Shown here: piece by piece, positions 38,027 to 46,166 of the stretch
Layout of the letters: the number at the start of each line of letters is the position of its first letter
Position numbering within the stretch: the stretch's first letter is position 1
Assembly: GCF_009908165.1 (NCBI RefSeq)
Contig: NZ_JAAAUC010000005.1
Span: forward strand, 186,001 to 250,000
Source of the DNA: Frigidibacter albus
Lineage (GTDB): Bacteria; Pseudomonadota; Alphaproteobacteria; Rhodobacterales; Rhodobacteraceae
DNA: 64,000 nt
Reading direction: 5' to 3'
Translations under genes and position numbers: made by a program
The notes under the pieces: generated by a model
Told to the model about the DNA's origin: nothing
The model's input: only the letters and a program-made list of their open reading frames with translations
Database searches by the model: none

Positions 38027-38418
38027 CACGCGGTCCCGCTGCCAAGAAGCCGCCGAACCTCGGCCCGCAGCTCTTTCAGCTCGAAGGGTTTGGCGATGAA
38101 CCCGTCGGCGCCAAGCGCCAGCCCCTTCCTGCGCTCCATCGCCGATCCGCGGGCGGTCATCATCAGGATCTTCACATCCGCCAGCCCCGGATCCATCCGC
38201 ACATCCTGGCAGATCTCGTAGCCCGACACGCCGGGCAGCATCACGTCCAGCAGCACAAGGTCGGGATGGGTGGCGCGGATCCGGGCCATCGCCTCGGCGC
38301 CGCTCGACACCCGGTCATGGGCATAGCCCTCGCGGGTGATCAGATAGTCGAGGGCGATGGCGATGTTGTCCTCGTCCTCGACCACCAGTACCCGCGGTTG
38401 TCTCCCCGCTTCGGCCAT
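38026..38418 (-). CDS. receiver-only response regulator
   Basis: This 130-residue CheY-like protein has no output domain. The acidic pocket (VVEDED, 13-17), phospho-acceptor Asp58 (LVLLDVMLPG), Thr88 (MMTARG) and Lys110 (FIAKPF) are all present, so it should be phosphorylatable. It is the immediate upstream neighbour of the sensor-exonuclease gene, sharing one base (TGATG), and starts two bases after the membrane-protein gene. The adjacent kinase-like protein lacks its phosphorylatable histidine, so the phospho-donor must be elsewhere. Confidence 0.93.
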   Translation of the reverse strand: MAEAGRQPRVLVVEDEDNIAIALDYLITREGYAHDRVSSGAEAMARIRATHPDLVLLDVMLPGVSGYEICQDVRMDPGLADVKILMMTARGSAMERRKGLALGADGFIAKPFELKELRAEVRRLLGSGTA

Positions 38419-38420
38419 CG

Positions 38421-38942
38421 CTACCCCCCTTGGCAGGCCGCCAACATGAATGGATCATCGGCCGGCAACTCGATCCAGGCGCCGCCCGTCAAGGTTCCGT
38501 CCGCCGCCAGCTGCGCGCCGCCCGCCAGATCGGCGCGGCGCCCGTCCGTGCAGTCGAACGCCACCGGCACCCGCTGCGTCTTGGCCCAACGCTGCACCAG
38601 GATCGCCTCGGTCCTCACCAGCCCCGGCGCCTCGGCCGAGCGCTGCACCGCGGCCGTATCCACCGCGATGAACCGCGCAACCATCGGCAGCGCATAGGAC
38701 CAGGGCCGCCAGAAGCTGCTTTCCTTCACCGGCAGCACCACCTCCACACTCTCCGGCAGCGCCGCCTTCACACGGCTGAACCAGGTGTATTCGTTCCACA
38801 CCGCAAAGGTGATCATCGCGAATCCCAGCGAGGCGGGCAGCAGCCAGCGCGGCAGGCGCCGTCCGGTCATCCGGTTCACCGCCACATAGGTGCCGGCCAG
38901 GGCCGCGCCGATGGCGATCAGGGAGACGATGTCGATCAGCAT
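38421..38942 (-). CDS. membrane protein of unknown function in the acetate operon
   Basis: The 173-residue product has a hydrophobic helix at about 3-22 and another at about 34-52, then an apparently soluble domain with YTWFSRVKAALPESVEVVLPVKESSFWRPWSYALPMVARFIAVDTAAVQ and a pair of cysteines (FDCTDGR and AACQGG). I do not recognise the family. It sits between the CBS/DUF294 regulator and the response regulator with spacing of about 10 and 2 bases, so it is part of the same transcript. Confidence 0.85.
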   Translation of the reverse strand: MLIDIVSLIAIGAALAGTYVAVNRMTGRRLPRWLLPASLGFAMITFAVWNEYTWFSRVKAALPESVEVVLPVKESSFWRPWSYALPMVARFIAVDTAAVQRSAEAPGLVRTEAILVQRWAKTQRVPVAFDCTDGRRADLAGGAQLAADGTLTGGAWIELPADDPFMLAACQGG

Positions 38943-38952
38943 GGGTATTCCT

Positions 38953-40791
38953 TCAACTCATCGCGCCTTTTCCGTGCCCGATGGCAGATTGCATGGTGCG
39001 CACAACGACGAAGGCATCGCGCAGGTGGCTGCGCTCGAAATCCGACAGGTCCGACGGCGCGAGGTAGTTGTCGGGCTTGCGTCCCGATTTGACCAGCAGC
39101 GCCTGGCTTTCCAGCCGCATCGTGGCAATCAGGTCATAGGCCTCGACCAGATCGCGTGCGCCGCTGGCCGAGATCACGCCCGCATCCTCGGCCGCCATCA
39201 GCCGGGCGCGGGTGTTCACCTCGGTCAGGTGGCCGATCAGCGCATAGATCCGCCCCAGATCGACCACTGGCACCACGCCGTTCATCTTCAGGTCGATATG
39301 GTGGCGATGCTCGCCCGACCGGATCGTCGCAAAGCCGCGGATCAGCCCCAAAGGCGGCGTGTGCTTGAGGCTGTTGGACACCATATGCGCCACGAAGATC
39401 GAGTTCTTGCCGGCCTCGGCCAGCGTCTCTGCCTGCAGCTCCCGGAACAGGCTGGCGGCGCCGCCGATGGGGCGCAGGTCGAACATCACGCTCGACAGCA
39501 TCTGCGCCATCGGGTCGGGGCGGGCGATCCAGCCGCGGAAATACTCGCGCCACACCCGCAGCGGCTGGCACCAGCGATCCGCCGTCGCCATCATGTCGCC
39601 AGGGCAATAGACATATCCGCAGGCGTTCAGCCCGTCGCAGACGATCTTCGCCAGCGCGCGGAAATAGGCCATGTCGGCCTCGGTCGCCGCATCGCTCAGC
39701 ATCATGCAATTGTCCTGATCGGACACGCCCGCCTGCTCCTGCCGGCCCTGGCTGCCGCAGGCGAGCCAGAGATAGGGCACCGGCGGCGTGCCCAGTTCCG
39801 CCTCGGCCATCGCCAGCAGCCGGCGGGTGACGGCATCGGCAATGTCGGTGATCAGCCGCGTCACCACCTCATGGCTGTGATGCCCGCCCACCAGCTGCAC
39901 CAGCAGCCGCGGGATCCGCGCCGTCACCGCCGCCAGATCGGCCACTGTCTCGGCATTGGCCACATCGCGGATCAGCACGGCAGAGCTGACGGCCTGGAAC
40001 CGCGTCAGGTCGGTCTGGGTGATCATGCCGGTAAAGCGGCCCTGATCGACGATGGGCAGGTGCCCGATCCGCCGCTCCAGCATGATATGCAGCAGATCAG
40101 ACCCAAGCGCGGTGGAGGGTAGCGAGATCGGGTCCGCCGTCATCACCCCCGACACCGGCCCCGCAGGGTCGCGCCCCTCGGCCAGCACCTTGTTGGACAG
40201 GTCGCGCACGGTCACGATCCCCAGCAGCCGCTCGCCCCCGCCCGGCAGCGGCTCGGTCACGCCAAGGCTCGAGACATGGGCATCGCGCATGATCCGCGCC
40301 GCCTCGGCCACCGGAGTCTCCGGCGCGCAGAACAGCGGGCGCCGGGCGATCAGTTCCGAAATCTTCATCGTGGCGATATCGGCGCCGCGCGGCTCGGACC
40401 CGCGGCTGCGGTTGAAGAACCGCTCGAAGGCCGGCGACAGCGCCACCAGCCGCCGGAACTCCGCCGCCGGCAGCATCAGCAGCACGCTTGGCTCTGTCGT
40501 GCGCACGGTGGTGGCCGCCAACCCGTCGCGCACCAGCCCGCGCTCGCCAAAGCTGTTGCGCGCGGTCAGCAGCGACACCAGCCCGCCATTGCGGTCCAGC
40601 ACCTCGACCGCGCCGCGTTTCACCAGGTAGAGCCCGTCCAGCGGGTCGCCCAGGGCATAGACCTGCGTCTCGGCCGGGAATTCCCTGCGGATGAAGGAAC
40701 CGGCGACACGCACCAGTTCGTCCCTCTGCAGGCTGTCATAGGGATGCACCGTCTCCAGAAAGCTGACAATCGCCTGAACGTGGTCGTCCAT
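38953..40791 (-). CDS. cyclic-nucleotide-binding/CBS/DUF294 nucleotidyltransferase-like protein
   Basis: The 612-residue protein has three parts: a cNMP-binding domain at about 15-130 (VYALGDPLDGLYLVKRGAVEVLDRNGG, FGERGL), a CBS pair at about 140-275 (MKISELIARRPLFCAPETPVAEAARIM and VMTADPISLPSTALGSDLLHIM), and a DUF294 nucleotidyltransferase-like region from about 300 (LACGSQGRQEQAGVSDQDNCMML) with its C-terminal domain. The GSQGRxE motif is the family's nucleotidyltransferase signature. Such proteins are often encoded beside ActP-like symporters, as here; they probably tune transport or adenylylate a partner, but the target is unknown. Confidence 0.93.
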   Translation of the reverse strand: MDDHVQAIVSFLETVHPYDSLQRDELVRVAGSFIRREFPAETQVYALGDPLDGLYLVKRGAVEVLDRNGGLVSLLTARNSFGERGLVRDGLAATTVRTTEPSVLLMLPAAEFRRLVALSPAFERFFNRSRGSEPRGADIATMKISELIARRPLFCAPETPVAEAARIMRDAHVSSLGVTEPLPGGGERLLGIVTVRDLSNKVLAEGRDPAGPVSGVMTADPISLPSTALGSDLLHIMLERRIGHLPIVDQGRFTGMITQTDLTRFQAVSSAVLIRDVANAETVADLAAVTARIPRLLVQLVGGHHSHEVVTRLITDIADAVTRRLLAMAEAELGTPPVPYLWLACGSQGRQEQAGVSDQDNCMMLSDAATEADMAYFRALAKIVCDGLNACGYVYCPGDMMATADRWCQPLRVWREYFRGWIARPDPMAQMLSSVMFDLRPIGGAASLFRELQAETLAEAGKNSIFVAHMVSNSLKHTPPLGLIRGFATIRSGEHRHHIDLKMNGVVPVVDLGRIYALIGHLTEVNTRARLMAAEDAGVISASGARDLVEAYDLIATMRLESQALLVKSGRKPDNYLAPSDLSDFERSHLRDAFVVVRTMQSAIGHGKGAMS

Positions 40792-40869
40792 CCTGCCCTC
40801 GTTCCCTGGCCGTGCTCGTTAAGGGGGTGCCGCGCCCCCCTGAAGGGGCGCGGCAAGTGTCAGTTGGGC

Positions 40870-42810
40870 TCAGTGCCCGGTGGCCACGCCCGCACCGCGC
40901 GGGATGCGGATCGACTCGACCAGCTCCTGCACATGCTGCGGCGGTTCCTTGGTCATGCCCGACACGATGTAGGCCGCGGCGAAGTTCAGGACCGCACCGA
41001 CCGCACCGATCGACAGCGGCGAGATACCGAACAGGTAGTTCGCCGGGATGTCGGCCAGCATGTTGGTGCCGGGGATGAAGAACCAGCCCTTGTAGATGAA
41101 GATGTAGACGGCCGTGAAGACCAGACCGACCAGCATCCCCGCGATGGCGCCTTCCTTGTTCACGCGCTTCGAGAAGATGCCCATCATCAGCACCGGGAAG
41201 ATCGTCGCCGCCGCCAGACCGAAGGCCAGCGCCACAACCTGCGCCGCAAAGCCCGGAGGGTTGAGGCCAAGGTAGGTCGCGACCACGATGGCAAAGCCCA
41301 TCGCAACGCGCGCTGCCAGAAGTTCGCCCTTCTCCGAGATGTTCGGATTGATCGAACCCTTGATCAGGTCGTGCGAGATGGCCGAGGAAATGGCCAGCAG
41401 CAGACCGGCAGCGGTAGAGAGGGCAGCAGCCAGCGCACCGGCAGCCACGAGGGCAATGACCCAACCCGGCAGGGCAGCGATTTCAGGGTTCGCAAGAACC
41501 ATCATGTCGTTGTCCAGCTTGGTCACTTCGTTGCCGATCCAGCCGCGTTCGGCCATCGACTGATCACCGATCATGGCGGCAGCGAGGGCGGCATCACGGG
41601 TGGCGGTCGCTTCGGCCACGGCGGCGGTGGCCGCGGCGTCTCCAGGTGCAGCGGCCAGAGCGGCAGTCGCGGCGGCAAGGGCCTTGTTGGCAGCCGTCAC
41701 GGCAGCCGGTTCGGCGAAGTACTGGATCTGGCCGTCACCGTTCAGGTCGGTCATGGTCAGCAGCCCGGTTTTCTCCCAGGTGCGGATCCAGCTCAGCTCC
41801 GGGTTGGTGTCGATGTCGGCGCGGGTGATCGCGTCGCCATCAAGGGCGTTGCCGGTCTCGGCGTTCGGCCACATGGTCGTGGTCAGGTTCAGACGCGCCA
41901 TCGAACCCACGGCCGGAGCCACGGTATAGAGAAGCGCGATGAACACCAGCGCCCAACCGGCGGAGGACCGCGCGTCGGACACTTTGGGCACCGTGAAGAA
42001 GCGGATGATGACATGCGGCAGGCCCGCGGTGCCGATCATCAGCGACATGGTGAACAGGAACATGTTCAGCATGTTGGTGGTTTCCGAGGTGTAGGCCTTG
42101 AAGCCCAGCTCCATCACGACCTGGTCGAGCTTGGTCAGGAATTCGACGCCCGAAGCGGTGTGGGTGCCGATAAGCCCCAGCTGCGGCAGGAACGCGCCGG
42201 TCAGCTGCAGCGAGATGAAGATCGCCGGAATGGTATAGGCGATGATCAGAACCACATACTGCGCCACCTGAGTGTAGGTGATGCCCTTCATACCGCCCAG
42301 AACCGCATAGGCGAACACGATGGTCGCACCGATATAAAGCCCGGTGTCGGTCGAAACTTCAAGGAAGCGCGAGAACGTCACGCCCACGCCGCGCATCTGG
42401 CCGATAACATAGGTGACCGAGATGACGATCAGGCAGACAACGGCCAGCAGACGTGCGCCGCCCGAGTAGAACCGGTCGCCGATGAACTCCGGCACGGTGA
42501 ACTTGCCGAACTTGCGCAGGTAGGGCGCAAGCAGCAGCGCCAGCAGCACATAGCCGCCGGTCCAGCCCATCAGGTAGGCCGACTGCTCATACCCGCCGGC
42601 CGGAGCCAGCGCGATGATGCCCGCCATCGAGATGAACGACGCCGCAGACATCCAGTCCGCGCCGGTCGCCATGCCGTTCAGAACAGGGTGTACGCCCTGG
42701 CCGGCTGCGTAGAATTCGGCGGTGGTGCCCGCACGGGCCCAGACCGCGATCCCGATGTAGATGGCAAAGGTGATGCCAACCACGATCAGGTTGAGGGTAA
42801 ACTGATCCAT
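40870..42810 (-). CDS. ActP-like sodium:solute symporter (acetate permease family)
   Basis: The 646-residue SLC5-type symporter belongs to the VC_2705/ActP group. It has about 13 transmembrane helices and the motif GVTFSRFLEVSTDTGLYIGATIVFAYAVLGGMKGITYTQVAQYVVLI. Between helices near residues 330-425 it carries a long loop. This loop includes an EF-hand-like DLNGDGQIQYF and an Ala-rich stretch (AAVTAANKALAAATAALAAAPGDAAATAAVAEATATRDAAL). Context with acs makes acetate or another short monocarboxylate the likely substrate. It pairs with the DUF4212 protein encoded 13 bases upstream. Confidence 0.93.
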   Translation of the reverse strand: MDQFTLNLIVVGITFAIYIGIAVWARAGTTAEFYAAGQGVHPVLNGMATGADWMSAASFISMAGIIALAPAGGYEQSAYLMGWTGGYVLLALLLAPYLRKFGKFTVPEFIGDRFYSGGARLLAVVCLIVISVTYVIGQMRGVGVTFSRFLEVSTDTGLYIGATIVFAYAVLGGMKGITYTQVAQYVVLIIAYTIPAIFISLQLTGAFLPQLGLIGTHTASGVEFLTKLDQVVMELGFKAYTSETTNMLNMFLFTMSLMIGTAGLPHVIIRFFTVPKVSDARSSAGWALVFIALLYTVAPAVGSMARLNLTTTMWPNAETGNALDGDAITRADIDTNPELSWIRTWEKTGLLTMTDLNGDGQIQYFAEPAAVTAANKALAAATAALAAAPGDAAATAAVAEATATRDAALAAAMIGDQSMAERGWIGNEVTKLDNDMMVLANPEIAALPGWVIALVAAGALAAALSTAAGLLLAISSAISHDLIKGSINPNISEKGELLAARVAMGFAIVVATYLGLNPPGFAAQVVALAFGLAAATIFPVLMMGIFSKRVNKEGAIAGMLVGLVFTAVYIFIYKGWFFIPGTNMLADIPANYLFGISPLSIGAVGAVLNFAAAYIVSGMTKEPPQHVQELVESIRIPRGAGVATGH

Positions 42811-42823
42811 CTGTCCCGGTCCC

Positions 42824-43081
42824 TTATTCTTCTACGCCGTGTTCACGGTCGAGCTTGTTCATGCGCCAGGCGTAAACAAAGATCAGGACCAGAAACACAT
42901 AGATCGACCCGTTCTGGGCGAACCAGAAACCAAGGTCGGCGCCGCCCACATGGATGCCCATGAGGGCCGGGCGCAGGATGATGCCAAGTCCGAACGAACA
43001 GAAGAACCAGACCGCCAGCGAGATGCCGATGATCCGCAGGTTCGCTGCCCAGTAGGCGTTGGACGATGATTTGTCCGACAT
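42824..43081 (-). CDS. DUF4212 small symporter subunit
   Basis: The 85-residue protein has two transmembrane helices (about 16-37 and 55-75) and matches the DUF4212/DUF485-like small subunit that accompanies ActP-type symporters. It begins MSDKSSSNAYWAANLRIIGISLAVWFFCSFGLGIIL and ends RMNKLDREHGVEE. It is encoded directly before the symporter gene. Its exact role is unknown; it is thought to aid transport. Confidence 0.93.
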   Translation of the reverse strand: MSDKSSSNAYWAANLRIIGISLAVWFFCSFGLGIILRPALMGIHVGGADLGFWFAQNGSIYVFLVLIFVYAWRMNKLDREHGVEE

Positions 43082-43147
43082 TCGCGTTACTCCCTGAGTT
43101 TTTTCTCCACCCGCCGTCCCGATGCTCGGGGCGGCGGCCTCCCTTGA

Positions 43148-43852
43148 TTACGCCGAGACGCGCCCCACGACCTGGGCGAGCGCTCCGGCAATCGCGTCGA
43201 TGTCACCCATCGCGTCGATCCGTTCCAGAACGCCGGCCCGCTCGTAATGTGCGATCAGCGGTGCCGTCTGGGCGTGATAGGCCTCCAGCCGGGCCTTCGC
43301 CGTTTCGGCATTGTCGTCGGACCGGCGCTTGAACGCCGTCCCGCCGCATTTGTCGCAGACCCCCTCCGCATGGGGCTGCTTGAACTCGTCATGATACCCT
43401 TCGCCGCACCCTGCACAGGTGTAGCGGCCGGCGACGCGGGCGATCATCGCCGCGTCATCGACTTCCAGGCTGATCGCCGCGGTCACCCGCTGCCCCGCCT
43501 CGGCCAGCAGCGCATCGAGTGCGCTCGCCTGCCCGTCGGTGCGCGGGAACCCGTCAAGGATGATGCCGCGGGTCACGTCGGGCTCTGCCATCCGGTCCTT
43601 CAGGATCGCCAGCACGATCTCGTCGCTGACAAGGCCGCCCGCCTCCATCACCGCCTTGGCAGCAAGGCCCGCGGGCGTGCCCGCGCCCACCGCGGCGCGC
43701 AGCAGGTCGCCCGTCGACAGCTGCACCATGCCGAAGCGCTCTTCCAGCATCCGCGCCTGCGTGCCCTTGCCGGCGCCCGGGGGCCCCAGCAAGATCAGCA
43801 CTGCGGGCGACGTCTCGCTGCTCAGGGACCCGTTGTTCACCATCGCCTCCAC
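43148..43852 (-). CDS. adk: adenylate kinase
   Basis: Adenylate kinase converts ATP + AMP to 2 ADP. The 234-residue enzyme has the P-loop LLGPPGAGKGTQAR at about 21-34, the NMP-binding GFPRT at 101-105 and a zinc-type LID with four cysteines (CAGCGEGYHDE and CDKCGGTAF). The start is a GTG at 43852: GGAG at the end of acs lies seven bases upstream, and an internal ATG (43843) has a poor site. It follows acs by three bases. Its likely job here is recycling the AMP that Acs produces, and it may be a second copy besides the usual one in the ribosomal-protein operon (outside this window). Confidence 0.94.
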   Translation of the reverse strand: MEAMVNNGSLSSETSPAVLILLGPPGAGKGTQARMLEERFGMVQLSTGDLLRAAVGAGTPAGLAAKAVMEAGGLVSDEIVLAILKDRMAEPDVTRGIILDGFPRTDGQASALDALLAEAGQRVTAAISLEVDDAAMIARVAGRYTCAGCGEGYHDEFKQPHAEGVCDKCGGTAFKRRSDDNAETAKARLEAYHAQTAPLIAHYERAGVLERIDAMGDIDAIAGALAQVVGRVSA

Positions 43853-43855
43853 GCT

Positions 43856-45829
43856 TCAGCTCCGGTTCATGCGGTTTTCGATCAGCTCCTCGACGACCGC
43901 CGGATCGGCCAGCGTCGAGATATCGCCAAGCGCGCCGAAATCGTTCTCGGCGATCTTGCGCAGGATGCGGCGCATGATCTTGCCAGACCGGGTTTTCGGC
44001 AGGCCCGGCGCCCACTGGATCAGGTCCGGGCTGGCAATCGGGCCGATCTCGGTGCGCACCCACTTGATCAGGTCCTTGCGCAGCTCGTCGCTCGGCTCCT
44101 CGTTGTTCATCAGGGTGATGTAGGCATAGATGCCCTGGCCCTTGATCTCGTGCGGGTAGCCGACCACCGCCGCCTCGGCGACCTTCGGATGCGCCACCAG
44201 CGCCGATTCCACCTCGGCGGTGCCCATCCGGTGGCCCGAGACGTTGATCACGTCATCGACGCGGCCGGTGATCCAGTAATAGCCGTCCTTGTCGCGCCGG
44301 CAGCCGTCGCCGGTGAAATAGTAGCCGCGATACTGGGCGAAATAGGCTTCCTGGAACCGCTCATGGTCGCCCCACAGCGTCCGCATCTGCCCCGGCCAGC
44401 TGTCCGAGATGCACAGCACGCCCTCGCATTCCGTCTCGCCGATCCGAACCGCCGTCTGCGGGTCGAGCACCACCGGCTTCACCCCGAAGAACGGGTTGGT
44501 CGCCGATCCGGGCTTGGTCGCCGTCGCGCCCGGCAGCGGGGTCAGCATGTGGCCGCCGGTCTCGGTCTGCCAGAACGTGTCGACGATCGGGCAATTGCCC
44601 TTGCCGACCAGCTTGTCATACCAGTGCCAGGCCTCGGGGTTGATCGGCTCGCCGACCGATCCCAGCACGCGCAGGCTCGACAGGTCATACTTCTCCACCC
44701 ATTCCGGACCCTGCCCCATCAGGCTGCGGATCGCCGTCGGCGCGGTGTAGAACTGGGTGACCTTGTGCTTTTCGCAGACCTCCCAGAACCGCCCGGCATC
44801 CGGGAAGGTCGGCACGCCCTCGAACATGATCGTGGTCGCGCCATTCGCCAGCGGGCCATAGATGATGTAGCTGTGCCCGGTGACCCAGCCCACATCGGCC
44901 GTGCACCAGAACACGTCGCCGTCCTGATAGTCGAAGGTGTACTGGTGGGTCATCGCGGCATAGACCAGATAGCCGCCGGTGGTATGCACCACGCCCTTCG
45001 GCTTGCCGGTCGAACCCGAGGTATAGAGGATGAACAGCGGATCCTCGGCGCCCATCGGGCGCGGCGGGCATTCCGGGCTCACCTGATCCATCAGCGATTT
45101 CACATCGACATCGCGGCCCTGAACCCAGCTGGTCTGGTCGCCGGTATGCTTGACCACAAGGCAGCGCACCTTGTCGGAACAATGCAGCAGCGCCGCATCG
45201 GTATTGGCCTTCAGCGGGGTGCGCCGGCCGCCGCGCGGGGCGGTGTCGGCGGTGATCACCAGCTTGGCGCCGCAATCGTTGATCCGGTTCGCCAGCGCAT
45301 CGGGCGAGAAGCCCGCGAAGACGATGGAGTGGATCGCCCCGATCCGCGCACAGGCCAGCATCGCATAGGCCGCCTCGGGGATCATCGGCAGGTAGATCAC
45401 CACCCGGTCGCCGCGCATCACGCCCTGGCTCAGCAGCACGTTTGCCATCTGGTTCACCTTCCGCGACAGCTCGCGATAGGTGATGTGCTGCGCCGGGGTC
45501 TTCGGATCATCGGGCTCGAAGATGATCGCGGTCTGCAGCGCCCGGTCCTTCAGGTGCCGGTCCACGCAATTGACCGAGGCGTTCAGGACCCCGTCCTCGT
45601 ACCACTTGATATTGACCTTGCCGAAGGTGAAGTCGGTGTCCTTCACCTTGGTATAGGGCTTGATCCACTCCAGCCGCTGACCCTCGCGGCCCCAGAACGC
45701 ATCCGGGTCGCTGATCGATTCTGCGTACATCTTCTGGTATTTCGCGGCATCGGCATGGGCGCCGGTGAAGTGCGCCGGCACCTCGCGCACCACGTCCGCC
45801 TCGCCCTGGATCTGGTTTTGCACGGTCAC
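43856..45829 (-). CDS. acs: acetyl-CoA synthetase (AMP-forming)
   Basis: Acs activates acetate to acetyl-CoA, yielding AMP and PPi. The 657-residue enzyme has the ATP-binding [21 protein letters not shown], the acetate-site [45 protein letters not shown] and the C-terminal [17 protein letters not shown], whose lysine is the acetylation site that controls activity in the family. A GTG at 45829 is chosen as start because GGAGG lies eight bases upstream; 30 further residues are open upstream. It is first gene of the eight-gene acetate unit. Confidence 0.95.
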   Translation of the reverse strand: MTVQNQIQGEADVVREVPAHFTGAHADAAKYQKMYAESISDPDAFWGREGQRLEWIKPYTKVKDTDFTFGKVNIKWYEDGVLNASVNCVDRHLKDRALQTAIIFEPDDPKTPAQHITYRELSRKVNQMANVLLSQGVMRGDRVVIYLPMIPEAAYAMLACARIGAIHSIVFAGFSPDALANRINDCGAKLVITADTAPRGGRRTPLKANTDAALLHCSDKVRCLVVKHTGDQTSWVQGRDVDVKSLMDQVSPECPPRPMGAEDPLFILYTSGSTGKPKGVVHTTGGYLVYAAMTHQYTFDYQDGDVFWCTADVGWVTGHSYIIYGPLANGATTIMFEGVPTFPDAGRFWEVCEKHKVTQFYTAPTAIRSLMGQGPEWVEKYDLSSLRVLGSVGEPINPEAWHWYDKLVGKGNCPIVDTFWQTETGGHMLTPLPGATATKPGSATNPFFGVKPVVLDPQTAVRIGETECEGVLCISDSWPGQMRTLWGDHERFQEAYFAQYRGYYFTGDGCRRDKDGYYWITGRVDDVINVSGHRMGTAEVESALVAHPKVAEAAVVGYPHEIKGQGIYAYITLMNNEEPSDELRKDLIKWVRTEIGPIASPDLIQWAPGLPKTRSGKIMRRILRKIAENDFGALGDISTLADPAVVEELIENRMNRS

Positions 45830-46166
45830 GTCGGCATCCTCCCCTAACTCGTCCGCCGCAGACCTTCGCGGCAGCGCCCTCCCCGCGACAACGGGCACAG
45901 GCTGTCCAATTGCGGGCATTGTAAACCAATGCGGCGAAAATGCGTAACCCCTTTTATTCGAATAGTTTTTTTGTAAACGTATTCACAAGCAAATAGGTAA
46001 TACTGTAAACTCTTCGCAGGGCCGCACGGTTTGGTATGGGAAAACAACCGATTGCCCGTTCACGGTCTGGTGAAGCCGCGGTGCAGCATGTGACGCTGCG
46101 TCACAGCACTGGCCGAGTTTGCAAACTTCCCGCAAAGCGTGTGCGATTCGGCGCGCGAATCAGCGC
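45830..46166 (-). promoter_or_regulatory. 337-base acs upstream region with phased GTTTACA sites and a TTTGCAAA palindrome
   Basis: The only notably AT-rich stretch of the window (about 45930-46015) lies here. On the minus strand GTTTACA occurs at 46010-46004, 45978-45972 and 45926-45920, 32 and 52 bases apart (about 3 and 5 helical turns). A perfect 12-base palindrome AGTTTGCAAACT is at 46116-46127, 116 bases (about 11 turns) from the first. TTTGCAAA is the core bound by ScfR/RamB-type acyl-CoA-linked regulators in Rhodobacteraceae, so control of acs by such a regulator is plausible. No gene is seen. Confidence 0.55.

Noticed and set aside
35975-38221. A 748-codon plus-strand frame
   Set aside because: It is antisense to the sensor-exonuclease; the translation is Gln/Arg/His-rich noise.
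40276-42963. An 895-codon plus-strand frame
   Set aside because: It lies opposite the CBS/DUF294 and symporter genes and has no family character.
43247-45847. An 866-codon plus-strand frame
   Set aside because: It is the antisense shadow of adk and acs.
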